Below, one piece after another: positions 50,045 through 59,727 of a stretch of 64,000 nucleotides of DNA. Made by a program: the position numbers and the translations under genes. The DNA is from JAFDZW01 sp964404255 (GTDB taxonomy: Bacteria; Bacteroidota; Ignavibacteria; Palsa-1295). Positions within the stretch are counted from its first letter, which is position 1, and each line of letters starts with the position of its first letter. The notes under the pieces were generated by a model, which was given only the letters and a program-made list of their open reading frames with translations, made no database searches and was not told where the DNA came from. The stretch spans positions 1-64,000 of the forward strand of contig CAYOJJ010000002.1 in assembly GCA_964404255.1 (NCBI GenBank). Direction: 5' to 3'.

Positions 50045-53000
50045 ATGGTACTTCGTATTCTTAATGCAATCGTTGGTGGTGTCGTTGCCTTATTGATTAT
50101 AGCCGGAATAACTGCTGGTGTTTTTGCCCAGCCGGCAAGCCGTATCGATATTCTTCATACAGTCGATTCGGCACAGCAGGATGCTCCCCCTTTTGGACGC
50201 GATTTTTGGTTTTGTATCCCGCAAAATTTCGATCGCACCCAGCCCGGAGCTGCCTATTATTTCTATATTTACATTTCCTCTACCCGTAATACCGTCGTCC
50301 ATATTCAGGCTGGTAATGCCCCTGAATTCACAAAGACCGTGACGGCCTATCAGACGACGACCATTGCCTCCGAATCGGGCGGCAAGCAGGATTTTCCACA
50401 GGGCCTGCAATTGGACGAGGAAAGTGACAATGTTCATAACGATAAGACGATCCACGTCTGGTCGAATGATGCCGATCTTTCCGTTTATTTTATGTCCCGG
50501 GCTCCGTTTACCAGCGATGGTATGTATTGTATCCCGACGGTCGGCTGGGGAACGGAATATGTTGTTGCTTCCTATAATGCATTCGATCGATATGGATTAA
50601 ATATCATCGATCTTCCTTCCGAATTTTGTATCGTTGCCAATCAGGATAATACTCATTTAAGTATTACTCCTTCGTATGATATTCGGGCGGCAGGTAATGC
50701 TCTGAAAGTCGTACATTCAAAAGGACAGCTGTTTACCCTGACCTTGAATAAAGGTGAGTGCATCCAGTATCAATCGGCTGGTAACCCGCAGTTTGGCGAA
50801 GATCTTACAGGGACCGTTATTATTTCAGATAAATCGGTGGGAGTGATCGGTGCTTCGGTCTGTCCGAATATTAAGGACGACGATAATACCTGCGACCACG
50901 TTATTGAAATGATGCCGCCGGTACGTACCTGGTCCGATAAATATTTTACAGCACCTTTTACCGGCAGACAATACGGTGGCGATGCATATTTGGTGATCGG
51001 TACTGTTCCGGGACAAAAGATCTTTAGAAATGGAAATCAGGCTGCTGTATTAGGACCCAAATACGATTTCGCTTTTATTAATGATGATGGTGGAAAATCA
51101 CCTCACGCTCTTTGGACAAGTGATTCAGGAGCGTTCCTTTTAGTGCAGTACGTGCCGAGCGCTTCTTTTGGTGCACCGGGTACTTCCCGAAACATCGGTG
51201 ATCCGGATATGGTGGTGGTCAATCCGGCAGTGCAGTTCGGCAAGAAGATCTTATTTCAAATTCCGGTTACCCCCACTGGACGAAGTGCTTTCCAGAATTT
51301 CCTGAATATTATTCTCCCGGCAAGCCATGAGGCAAAAACTACTATCGATGGCAAACCGCTTTCCGCACCCGGCGCTTCTCTGAGTTTTGGTGTAGGCGGC
51401 ACCGGCGGCGGTCCGGGAAGATCGCCTATTCCGGGTACCCAATGGGAAGCCATTTTACTTGGTTCAAAAAATACCGGAGCCGAAGGCAGCCATCTTATTG
51501 CTTCTGATACGACAGTTGGTTTATATCTTTATGGCCGCGGCTCAGATGATGGCTATGCCTGGGCTGGTGCTCTTGGTATTAAATCGCCAGGCAGCCCCGA
51601 TACATTATGTCCTGCTATCCTTCCAGGTGGAAGCTGCTTCTGCGCCCGGGTAAAATTGTACGATAAGCGCAAGCCGCTTGATACTAAGCTTAATTCGTAT
51701 GGCGTCGATAGTCTCTATAATATGTACTTCACGCCGGACCCACTTTTTGTGCCCGGTATCGGGCTCGATAGCTCCTATTATGATATTTGTGTAATTGATA
51801 GCTCTGTTGAAGCGTATATCTCGGTTTCGTCCTATGATATTGCGGGTAACAGGACAACGGTTATCAGCACGTATGCTCCCGGCCTCGCGTCTATCAAGCC
51901 CGACCCCCTAAATTTTACTGGAGGTGTGATCGGCCAGCCGGTTTACCGCTATGATACAATTTATAATACCGGCCAGACTCCCTATAATTTTATTGGTGCT
52001 AATGTAAAGTTAAAAGATGGCACTGTGGGCTTCACCATCGATAGTTTGGGGAGCGATGGCACAATACCAGGCGGGGGTTTTAGAATTATCAAATTAAAGT
52101 TTATAGCTATTGTCGGTAGTACGGTCCGTGATACTTTATTATTAAATGATGATTGTACCAATAATTCGGCAAATCTTATTGGTAATGGCGGCGCTGCCGA
52201 CTTTGTCGTGACCAATTATCCTTTCGATTGTACGTTACCAAACGATACGGCTTCTTCCATTAATTATACTATTGTCAATACTTCTCCGATTGATCTGAAT
52301 ATCGATTCGATCTGGGTAGACGATAATATTCATTATGGGTACAATCCTGCTACGCCGGGAAACCAATTACCGGTACCCGTGCCCAATAGCAATGTGCTGG
52401 GTGGTAAGCACGTCATAACGTTTACCTTTACTCCGGCGGGTACTGTGGGCCCGGTCGCTCCCACTACCGCACATTTCCTTTCCAAGCAGCCCGGTGTACC
52501 GCAGCATACGGCCCAGCTCAGTGGTAAGGGATGTGCACCGCTCGTCCTTTCGCATGACACGACGTTTACAACCGATTGCGATAATACCCTTACTTTTAGA
52601 TTGTTCTTCCAGAATTTCGGCAATTTGAAAGACAGCCTCGTGAAGCTGGTCGCTTCCGATACCAATAATTTCAAGAATATCTATATCGATAGTGGTGCCG
52701 GATTGCCGTATGTATTACCATCGGCTTTTGAGATCGGTGCATCGCTTAATGTGAATGCAACCTTTACTCCAACGGCTGGAGCTAAGCTCTCCGGTTGTTT
52801 CCCGCTTACCGTTGCTTTATTGCGCTCAAACGGCGATACGGCGGCAAAAGCTACCTGCACGGTCTGCACGAAGTTTTATGAGATGTCCTTGAGCGCTCAG
52901 CATGAAGCTCCGGATTTTGGTGCAATGCCCTTCGGTAATCCCAAAGTACAGGATTATATCGAATTCTGTAATACCGGCCCGGATGCGGTTACGATATCGC

Positions 53001-54367
53001 GTGTCGATACCTTGCCATCTAAAGATTCTGCGGCATTCAGGTTAACGGGCGTCTATAAAGTAGATCTTGGGGCTCCGGTATCGTTACCAATCACTGTGCC
53101 GGCAGGGAGCTGTGTTCAGTTTTATGTGGAATTCGATCCTTCCTTTGCGTTGGATGCCGGTCAATTCGGCAAATTTGGAATCGAATTTAATGGCTGTAAT
53201 GCTAAATTCCTGACCGATTCAATTACGGCAGAAACCACCAGTGGTGCTCCGGCTATCCAGGGCTTTAATGATTCTACGATCCTTTCCTGTGTCTCTTTAA
53301 ATGATTCGGTTATTGTTCGCAATACCAATCCCTCTGGTAAGACGATCGTTAGTGTTGGTTTTTCTGGTACAAATGCCGGTAATTTTACTACTCCATTTGT
53401 CCCTTCGGCAAGTTCAATAATACCGCCAAACCAATCATTCTCAATTCCGATAGTCTTTACGCCGAGTGCGCAGCTTGGCCAGGTATATTATTCCGCCAGT
53501 TTCGATGTCACCACTACCGATGGCAGCCGTACCGATGTGCTTCATGCAACAATAAAAGCATCGGCGGGTAACTTCAATATCGATGTTAACTCTACTGTTA
53601 AGAATCCGGTGGTGCATCCGGGAGATATTCTTCCAATGCCGGTAACGCTCAATCTTGCGAAGAATGGCTTAAAAGAAAATCTTGATACGCTTCATATTCA
53701 GAAGATTATCCTGACTTATACTTATCCGCCGGATCTGCTCGATCTTTCCGGTACTTCTCTCGGGAATTCGGTAACGACAACTCTGCCCGGCTGGTCGCTT
53801 GATGGTGCTGCTTCGGTAGCTCCGACGCCGGCTTCGCCGGAATTGAAGTTGGTATTTACCGGTAATCGTCCGTTAACCGATGCCGATAAGAATCTCGGTA
53901 TTATGAACTTCCTGGTTACTCTGCCAAAGACGGGGCATGGAAGTGCTATCGCGCTAACGAGCAGTACCTTTGTGGATATTAACGGCGATACGGTACAAAG
54001 TTGTGTGGCTTATGGCCATCGTGATACTTCCTTTACACTGGTTTATCAGTGCGGCGATACCTCGATCAACTCCTTCATGAACGGAGGCCCGGTTGGGCGG
54101 ATCATCTCTACTTCGCCGAATCCGGTACATGGAACCGATGGGTCGGTGAAGTTGCGCTATAGCTTGCGTAAAGAATCGAAAGTGACGCTTTCGATCATCG
54201 ATGCACTCGGTAACGAAGTATCGCGAATCCTGAATTCGGTGGAACACCCGAGCGGGACTTTTGAAGTGTATTTCGATCCGCGGACGTTGCCGAGTGGCAG
54301 CTATGTGTATCGATACTTATTCGACGATCATTCGGTTCAAAGCGGCCGCTTGGTTATCGAACGCTAA
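50045..54367 (+). CDS. Very large T9SS-sorted surface protein with IgGFc-binding-like N-terminus
   Basis: A 1440-aa exported protein. The start at 50045 follows GAAAGGA and opens the signal peptide MVLRILNAIVGGVVALLIIAGITAGVFAQ. Residues about 40-500 look like the IgGFc-binding N-terminal domain of bacterial surface proteins (GRDFWFCIPQNF, YYFYIYISSTRNTVVHIQ, PTVGWGTEYVVASYN, VCPNIKDDDNTCDHVIEMM). From about 600 follow several choice-of-anchor D/Ig-like modules with 'DFGAMPFGNPKVQDYIEF'. A T9SS type A domain ends it (STSPNPVHGTDGSVKLRYSL, LPSGSYVYRYL). Probably an adhesin or structural surface protein; binding partner unknown. Confidence 0.85.
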   Translation: MVLRILNAIVGGVVALLIIAGITAGVFAQPASRIDILHTVDSAQQDAPPFGRDFWFCIPQNFDRTQPGAAYYFYIYISSTRNTVVHIQAGNAPEFTKTVTAYQTTTIASESGGKQDFPQGLQLDEESDNVHNDKTIHVWSNDADLSVYFMSRAPFTSDGMYCIPTVGWGTEYVVASYNAFDRYGLNIIDLPSEFCIVANQDNTHLSITPSYDIRAAGNALKVVHSKGQLFTLTLNKGECIQYQSAGNPQFGEDLTGTVIISDKSVGVIGASVCPNIKDDDNTCDHVIEMMPPVRTWSDKYFTAPFTGRQYGGDAYLVIGTVPGQKIFRNGNQAAVLGPKYDFAFINDDGGKSPHALWTSDSGAFLLVQYVPSASFGAPGTSRNIGDPDMVVVNPAVQFGKKILFQIPVTPTGRSAFQNFLNIILPASHEAKTTIDGKPLSAPGASLSFGVGGTGGGPGRSPIPGTQWEAILLGSKNTGAEGSHLIASDTTVGLYLYGRGSDDGYAWAGALGIKSPGSPDTLCPAILPGGSCFCARVKLYDKRKPLDTKLNSYGVDSLYNMYFTPDPLFVPGIGLDSSYYDICVIDSSVEAYISVSSYDIAGNRTTVISTYAPGLASIKPDPLNFTGGVIGQPVYRYDTIYNTGQTPYNFIGANVKLKDGTVGFTIDSLGSDGTIPGGGFRIIKLKFIAIVGSTVRDTLLLNDDCTNNSANLIGNGGAADFVVTNYPFDCTLPNDTASSINYTIVNTSPIDLNIDSIWVDDNIHYGYNPATPGNQLPVPVPNSNVLGGKHVITFTFTPAGTVGPVAPTTAHFLSKQPGVPQHTAQLSGKGCAPLVLSHDTTFTTDCDNTLTFRLFFQNFGNLKDSLVKLVASDTNNFKNIYIDSGAGLPYVLPSAFEIGASLNVNATFTPTAGAKLSGCFPLTVALLRSNGDTAAKATCTVCTKFYEMSLSAQHEAPDFGAMPFGNPKVQDYIEFCNTGPDAVTISRVDTLPSKDSAAFRLTGVYKVDLGAPVSLPITVPAGSCVQFYVEFDPSFALDAGQFGKFGIEFNGCNAKFLTDSITAETTSGAPAIQGFNDSTILSCVSLNDSVIVRNTNPSGKTIVSVGFSGTNAGNFTTPFVPSASSIIPPNQSFSIPIVFTPSAQLGQVYYSASFDVTTTDGSRTDVLHATIKASAGNFNIDVNSTVKNPVVHPGDILPMPVTLNLAKNGLKENLDTLHIQKIILTYTYPPDLLDLSGTSLGNSVTTTLPGWSLDGAASVAPTPASPELKLVFTGNRPLTDADKNLGIMNFLVTLPKTGHGSAIALTSSTFVDINGDTVQSCVAYGHRDTSFTLVYQCGDTSINSFMNGGPVGRIISTSPNPVHGTDGSVKLRYSLRKESKVTLSIIDALGNEVSRILNSVEHPSGTFEVYFDPRTLPSGSYVYRYLFDDHSVQSGRLVIER

Positions 54368-54396
54368 CTACTTGTTGCATCAGTCGAATAGGAAGA

Positions 54397-54416
54397 CACC
54401 CCGTTTTAAGGGGGTG
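54397..54416. other. Hairpin after the large T9SS gene
   Basis: CACCCC (54397-54402) and GGGGTG (54411-54416) form a short stem with an 8-nt loop just downstream of the stop codon. There is no T run. It lies before the promoter element at 54433. Confidence 0.35.
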
Positions 54417-54432
54417 GGGAAGTTCAATGATG

Positions 54433-54440
54433 TATATTTG
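54433..54440 (+). promoter_or_regulatory. -7 promoter element of the outer-membrane barrel gene
   Basis: TATATTTG, an exact TAnnTTTG match, 104 bases before the ATG at 54545. It would give a leader of about 100 nt. Confidence 0.45.
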
Positions 54441-54544
54441 AACTCCGATTGAGTAACCTGGCGAACGATGCAAAGGAAGACTTGTAATACATCATCTGGA
54501 AAACTATTGTGAGAATCGTGAAAACGGAGACTATAGGAGCCCCT

Positions 54545-55351
54545 ATGAAGAATCGCATTCTTTCCCTGCTGGCCATCGGAATGTTGGTACTTGCTACTGG
54601 TTCTGTCTTTGCACAAACGCAAATGGCGGGTGGCAAAGGCGGTGACGTTATCGATCCTGGTGTAAGCGGCGGATGGCTTATCGGTCCGGTTGGGGGGCTA
54701 AATCTGGTAACCTATAAAACTGATCCCTTTCCAACTATCGCTTCCGAGCCTTCCTGCTTTTTGGCCCAGAATGGTTCGGATATTGCGCCATTTTTCGGTA
54801 TCTCGGCGGCGCTTCCGCTGAATGCCGATGAGATGCAGCAATTTATTATTATCGAAGTACTCTTCGATTCCAAGTCGAGTAAGTTTTCGAGTGTCGCTCC
54901 TTCGGGGGTTGTCCCGACAAAACTCGACGGGGTCATCGGGCAGGGCTCGGTAGAAACTTCGGTAACCGGTACACTCAATTATCTGATGTTCAATGCGGGT
55001 TTTAAATATAATTTTACCCCGGCCCCTGTTCCGGTAGGTCCCGGCGTCCAGGCCTGTATCAGTGCCGCATTACCCATGACGGCTAAGCTCGATAAGACGG
55101 TTACAGTAACTTCGGGCATTCCGGCAGTCGGCTCTGCTACTGTTACGAATTCAACAACGGTAAGTCCTGCCAGTTTTCGTCTTGGCCTGCGTGCTCAGTT
55201 CACCTACGATATTCCGATCACGGAAATGTGGGTTGCCACGCCGTTCGCCGGATATGATCTTCCGTTCACGAAGGTCGATAATACCTCCCGCAACTGGTCG
55301 GCCTCAAGCGCCTATGGCGGTATAGCTTTCCGCGCTCTGCTTGGCCGCTAA
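54545..55351 (+). CDS. Outer-membrane beta-barrel protein
   Basis: A 268-aa exported protein with signal peptide (MKNRILSLLAIGMLVLATGSVFAQ). The mature chain has alternating aromatic/small residues with short turns and reads like a PorT-type beta-barrel: GGWLIGPVGGLNLVTYKT at the start, LNYLMFNAGFKYNF, FRLGLRAQFTYDI and a final strand AYGGIAFRALLGR. The ATG at 54545 follows AGGAGCCCCT. An upstream reading adds only 12 residues. Specific function unknown. Confidence 0.75.
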   Translation: MKNRILSLLAIGMLVLATGSVFAQTQMAGGKGGDVIDPGVSGGWLIGPVGGLNLVTYKTDPFPTIASEPSCFLAQNGSDIAPFFGISAALPLNADEMQQFIIIEVLFDSKSSKFSSVAPSGVVPTKLDGVIGQGSVETSVTGTLNYLMFNAGFKYNFTPAPVPVGPGVQACISAALPMTAKLDKTVTVTSGIPAVGSATVTNSTTVSPASFRLGLRAQFTYDIPITEMWVATPFAGYDLPFTKVDNTSRNWSASSAYGGIAFRALLGR

Positions 55352-55374
55352 TATTTGCGACACTTCTTTTTTTC

Positions 55375-55409
55375 AACCCTCGTTGTACACCAACGAGGGT
55401 TTTTTATTT
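55375..55409 (+). terminator. Rho-independent terminator
   Basis: Perfect 11-bp stem AACCCTCGTTG / CAACGAGGGTT (55375-55385, 55391-55401) and a T run. It ends the barrel gene. Confidence 0.92.
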
Positions 55410-55429
55410 TCCCTGCATAATACACTCGA

Positions 55430-56554
55430 ATGGTAATGAGTATGTCGAATCCGTGGAAATCAGTCGCTGTCTTTGGGCAAAGTTTATGGTACGATAATAT
55501 CAGCCGCTCGTTATTGGCATCCGGACGTTTGGCGGCAATGATCGATGAGTACGGAGTAAAAGGAGTTACTTCCAACCCGGCTATTTTTGAAAAAGCTATC
55601 GCCGGCGGAAAAGAGTATGATGAGGATATTCGTTCGCTCATCGAAGATGGCGCTACCACCCACCAGATCTACGATAAGCTTACAACCGACGATGTGCGTA
55701 CTGCCGCCGATATTTTGCGGCCGGTATATGAATCGAGCGGTGGGGAAGATGGCTACATAAGTATTGAAGTCGATCCGACACTCGCGCACAATACCGAACA
55801 GACGATCTCTGAAGCGCGCCGCTTATGGTCGGTGGTCGATCGTCCGAATATCATGATCAAGATACCGGGCACTCCGGGTGGATTGGCTGCTATTACCCAG
55901 GCGATCTTCGAAGGTATTAACGTGAATGTTACGCTGCTTTTCGGCATTGAAAATTATGCCGAAGTTGCCCATGCTTATATCAACGGGTTAAAGCAGAGGC
56001 TGGCAGCCGGGCAATCGGTTGCTGCTATTCGTTCGGTAGCAAGTTTTTTTCTTTCGCGTGTCGATACTTCAGTCGATGCCTTACTTGCTTCCAAAGATGA
56101 GGCAGCACAGCGGCTTGCCGGGAAAGCGGCGAATGCAAATGCCAAGCTTGCCTATGAGCGGTATTTCAAAATCTTTTATGGCTCTGAATTTGATGATCTT
56201 CGTAAAGCCGGAGCGAACGTCCAGCGTTGTTTGTGGGCCTCGGTCAGTACAAAGAACCCCGCCTATTCCGATACGATGTATATAGAGCCGCTAATCGGCA
56301 AAGAGACCGTAACGACCGTGCCGGATGAGACCATTACCGCGTTTGCCGATCATGGTGTTGCTGCCGATACCCTGACGCAGGGACTCGAAGAAGCTCATGC
56401 CCTCATCAATTCACTCCGTGCTTTAGGGATCGATACCGAGCGTGTCGCTGACGATCTGCAAAAAGACGGCGTGAAGAAGTTCGAGGAAGCCTTTGAAAAA
56501 TTATTGGCTAATCTGGAAAAGAAGCGTGCGGCTGTTGCAGAAGTTATAAGCTAA
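55430..56554 (+). CDS. tal: Transaldolase
   Basis: A 374-aa pentose phosphate pathway enzyme transferring a dihydroxyacetone unit. Family motifs: GVTSNPAIFEKAI near residue 42, MIKIPGTPGGLAAI with the Schiff-base Lys, and INVNVTLLFG just after it. The length and the SRVDTSVDALL motif fit the long bacterial transaldolase form related to the Tal-Pgi group, without the isomerase part. Three in-frame ATGs (55430, 55436, 55442) could serve as start; the first was taken. Confidence 0.92.
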   Translation: MVMSMSNPWKSVAVFGQSLWYDNISRSLLASGRLAAMIDEYGVKGVTSNPAIFEKAIAGGKEYDEDIRSLIEDGATTHQIYDKLTTDDVRTAADILRPVYESSGGEDGYISIEVDPTLAHNTEQTISEARRLWSVVDRPNIMIKIPGTPGGLAAITQAIFEGINVNVTLLFGIENYAEVAHAYINGLKQRLAAGQSVAAIRSVASFFLSRVDTSVDALLASKDEAAQRLAGKAANANAKLAYERYFKIFYGSEFDDLRKAGANVQRCLWASVSTKNPAYSDTMYIEPLIGKETVTTVPDETITAFADHGVAADTLTQGLEEAHALINSLRALGIDTERVADDLQKDGVKKFEEAFEKLLANLEKKRAAVAEVIS

Positions 56555-56597
56555 GGCGGTAAATATTCCTTGCCTGTTAATAAGAGCCGGATACTTA

Positions 56598-58784
56598 TTA
56601 TTTAGTAACGATCATTGCCCGGCGCTCGATTATTCCGTTTGCGGTAAGCGCATACCAGTACATTCCGGCAGGCAGTGAGCCTACCTCGATACTCAACCCA
56701 TAATATCCCGGTTCTTTATTCTCATCAACGAGCGTTTTAACTACTTTGCCCATCGCATCGAAGAGCTCAATACGAACTGGAAGAAGGCTCCCATCGGCAG
56801 ACGCCCCTATGCTATACCATACTTGCGTTTGAGTTTGTACCGGGTTTGGATAATTCTGATCGATACTTGTAGCTACTGGGCCAGGACTACTCGATAGATG
56901 TACCGGAGAGCAAAGATCGGTTACGATGATCTTGCCTGTCGTTGCTGAAGTAAGAATGGGTTCGATCGGATTTGAAAAATCGATATTATATTGCGGAAGC
57001 AGGGTTTGATCTCCCGGTACATCGGTACTGAGGGCTTTGAAGGTAAGTTTTAAAAGCTGACCGGTAGGCCCGAGATGATCGGTACTGGAGAAGATCGAAA
57101 TATCGACCGCGCCGGTAGATTTAGTTGAATTTAAACTCCAGGCCGAAGATGAGATCAATGCCCCTTTTGAGACCGATATCAATTCGAATTTAGAATTATC
57201 GTAGGTAATGCGTTCCGAAAGAGAGCGTACCGGAGTCAGCGAGCTATCGAGCGGAGCGAGCGAGCGCTGAGAGACATCGACGGTTCTGCCTGCAACCACC
57301 GTATAATAATCGTCGATCTTCAGCAGTGCCTCGACCGGCTTATGATCGGCGCCTTTGAAAAAGATCGTATCCGAGCGGCCGTCATCATAAAATAGGGCAA
57401 AATACCCATCATGGTTTTGCCAACCCGGAAGGTGATTTATCGGATGAAAAATAAAATTATAGACCTGTCCGCTATTCGGCGTGTAGATATACGGACCTTG
57501 AGAGCCAACCACGGAATACTCAGTGGGGTTGGAGTTGAGCGTTGAGACAACATTCAGGTTTGCCGTACCAATATTGCGAACAGTATCGAGAAGCTGGCGC
57601 GATTGGTTAAGGACGACGAGGCCGAAATCAAGCAGTTTCGAACTGAACTTTGCTATCCCTTGTCCTGAAATACCTTTAGCATAAAAATGATACTTCGAGC
57701 CATCGATGGCCGAACAGATAAAATCGGCAAAGTACGTGCCGCCCACTGTAGGGGAAAAAGTAACTGTTACCTTAGCGGAATCCAAGGGATTAACGGCAAA
57801 AGATGTGGGAGCGCAGGAAAAAGGCTGTCCGGCAGGAGAAATAGTAACCGAAGAGATTGTTGCCCCGACGAGCCCTTTATTATGGAAAGTTGTCGTTAGT
57901 TGTTTGGTATTCGAAAGGGCGACGGTACCGAAATCGAGGGTATCGGGATCGATCGTTATTTCTGCGCCGATGCCGGTACCGATCAGGACGATCACACGGT
58001 CGCGATCCGGGGTCCAGGCAGTGTTCGAATGAATGTGAAAAAAAGCTGTGTCCGAGCCGATACGCCAGGGAGTATAGGTGAAAACAAACCCATTGGTCTG
58101 ATCGGTTGGGATCGTATAAGTTGCCGGGTGTTCGCTTGTTGCCGTAAAGACGTTTGCCGGTGCCGTCGTTATAAGCGATGCTCCTTCGAAATCGTAGGAT
58201 AAAAGGCCGAGCGCCTGAATGGTATCGAACTTTGTACTCGTATTATTGACAATGATATTATTGAAATAGATAGTATCGTACTGCACATTCAGCGAAGGAG
58301 TCTGCTGGGCAACCTCGATATTAATTGCCCCCGAGTTATCGCTATAGTAATTATTCGGAGCATCGGCCTTATCGAAGAAGTGCATCGAAAGGAACGATGA
58401 ACTGGTCAGGCTGGAAATATCGTAGGTATGGTTCGGATTATAGATCGGAGTCCCGGCAAGGGTAAAGTACCAGTCCTCATTCGCCTTATTATTATATTTT
58501 ATTTTAACGCCAAGCTGGCCGCCGAGCAGCGGCGAGATCGGGGCGGAAAAGATCGGATCGAGGAAATAGCAGGCATCGGAAATTTTCTGGCCGCTTTGAT
58601 AGACGAGCGTCCCATCGGCATGGACATGATAGGTCATACCTGCCGGCAGGCTTACCTGGGTAAAATCGACGGTACTACCATCGGCCGGAACCGGCAGCGT
58701 CTGCCTCGGAGTGGTTTTTTTCCACTGGGCGACGATGGGGCTGGCGGCAAAAAAAGCCAGAAGCAGGATAATCCCCGGTTTCAT
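56598..58784 (-). CDS. T9SS-sorted secreted protein with choice-of-anchor/cohesin-like modules
   Basis: A 728-aa exported protein with signal peptide (MKPGIILLLAFFAASPIVAQ). Residues about 280-490 form two DUF1573/choice-of-anchor-D-like modules (LDFGTVALSNTKQLTTTFHN, FSSKLLDFGLVVLNQSRQLL). From about 500 comes a cohesin-like segment (SERITYDNSKFELISVSKG, GQLLKLTFKALSTDVPG). The C-terminus is a T9SS type A domain: QNYPNPVQTQTQVWYSI, IELFDAMGKVVKTLVDEN, LPAGMYWYALTANG. Same cargo class as the gene at 50045 but on the other strand. Function unknown. Confidence 0.83.
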   Translation of the reverse strand: MKPGIILLLAFFAASPIVAQWKKTTPRQTLPVPADGSTVDFTQVSLPAGMTYHVHADGTLVYQSGQKISDACYFLDPIFSAPISPLLGGQLGVKIKYNNKANEDWYFTLAGTPIYNPNHTYDISSLTSSSFLSMHFFDKADAPNNYYSDNSGAINIEVAQQTPSLNVQYDTIYFNNIIVNNTSTKFDTIQALGLLSYDFEGASLITTAPANVFTATSEHPATYTIPTDQTNGFVFTYTPWRIGSDTAFFHIHSNTAWTPDRDRVIVLIGTGIGAEITIDPDTLDFGTVALSNTKQLTTTFHNKGLVGATISSVTISPAGQPFSCAPTSFAVNPLDSAKVTVTFSPTVGGTYFADFICSAIDGSKYHFYAKGISGQGIAKFSSKLLDFGLVVLNQSRQLLDTVRNIGTANLNVVSTLNSNPTEYSVVGSQGPYIYTPNSGQVYNFIFHPINHLPGWQNHDGYFALFYDDGRSDTIFFKGADHKPVEALLKIDDYYTVVAGRTVDVSQRSLAPLDSSLTPVRSLSERITYDNSKFELISVSKGALISSSAWSLNSTKSTGAVDISIFSSTDHLGPTGQLLKLTFKALSTDVPGDQTLLPQYNIDFSNPIEPILTSATTGKIIVTDLCSPVHLSSSPGPVATSIDQNYPNPVQTQTQVWYSIGASADGSLLPVRIELFDAMGKVVKTLVDENKEPGYYGLSIEVGSLPAGMYWYALTANGIIERRAMIVTK

Positions 58785-58877
58785 AGGATGCTTTACTATA
58801 AGAAGTTAGGGGTTACAGGAGCTATAAACAAGTCCTGCGGTAATCCGTTCGTCAGATTGACATTATTTGCCATTGTC

Positions 58878-58908
58878 TTTTTGTAAACGCTCCTTTGACG
58901 TATTTTTG
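58878..58908 (+). promoter_or_regulatory. Bacteroidota-type promoter of scpA
   Basis: TTTTTG (58878-58883), a 17-base spacer, and TATTTTTG (58901-58908). Both elements fit the Bacteroidota consensus. The start codon follows after 13 bases. Confidence 0.65.
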
Positions 58909-58921
58909 CAGAACTACGATC

Positions 58922-59701
58922 GTGGAACAACTAACTTCGCCGCTTTATAAGATCAAATTGCCGCTCTTCGAGGGACCCCTCGATTTGCTGCTATTCTTTA
59001 TTAAACGTGACGAACTGGATATTTATGACATTCCGGTTCATCATATTACGACTGAATTCCTCACCTACCTGAGGATGATGCAGGCGCTCGACCTCGAGGT
59101 CGCTGGCGAATTCATCGTTGTAGCGGCAGAATTGTGCCAGATCAAGGCTAAAATGCTCCTGCCGCGCGAAGAGCGCACCGAAGAGGGAGTCGAAGAAGAC
59201 GATCCGCGTGCCGACCTCGTCCGCCGCCTCATCGAGTACCGCCGCTTCAAGGAAATGAGCGAACAGCTCAACTCCATGAACGAGGAGGCCCGCAAACTCC
59301 ATTACCGCCAGTATTTCAAGGCGGATGACCGAGAAGCCCACATCGAAGAAGACAGCGAAGATCTCGTAGGTAATATTACGCTGTTTCACCTGCTGGCGGC
59401 TTTCCAGAAAGCCATGGTTCGTGCCCCGCTTATTAAGCGCACGCACGATGTAGAGATGATCCCGGTGACGGTCGAGGAGCAATCGGAGTATATCCTGGAT
59501 ATGCTGGCCTTCAAGGGAGAAATGAATTTTTATGAGCTCTTTGCCGGCTTTATCGATGCTGCTTCTATCGAAGAGCTATCGACGCCGGTTCGCCTGCGTG
59601 TTGTCGTGACGTTCATGGCATTACTCGAGCTCGTTCGTAGCAGGCTTATTGCCTTCCGGCAAAGTGAAGCCTTTGATGAGATCGTATTGTTCAAACCGTA
59701 A
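58922..59701 (+). CDS. scpA: Segregation and condensation protein A
   Basis: A 259-aa kleisin that joins the SMC heads in the condensin complex. The N-terminal YKIKLPLFEGPLDLLLFFIKRDELDIYDIPVHHITTEFL is highly typical. The charged middle and C-terminal winged helix (MNFYELFAGFIDAASIEELSTPVRLRVVVTFMALLELVRSR) are present. Start is GTG at 58922; an upstream TTG lies inside the promoter. scpB follows after 26 bases, the usual operon. Confidence 0.95.
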   Translation: MEQLTSPLYKIKLPLFEGPLDLLLFFIKRDELDIYDIPVHHITTEFLTYLRMMQALDLEVAGEFIVVAAELCQIKAKMLLPREERTEEGVEEDDPRADLVRRLIEYRRFKEMSEQLNSMNEEARKLHYRQYFKADDREAHIEEDSEDLVGNITLFHLLAAFQKAMVRAPLIKRTHDVEMIPVTVEEQSEYILDMLAFKGEMNFYELFAGFIDAASIEELSTPVRLRVVVTFMALLELVRSRLIAFRQSEAFDEIVLFKP

Positions 59702-59727
59702 TAACTGCCCCCTGTTTTTACTCGTAC

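Noticed and set aside
58895..58921. Upstream TTG start for scpA
   Set aside because: It lies inside the promoter; GTG 58922 fits the conserved N-terminus.
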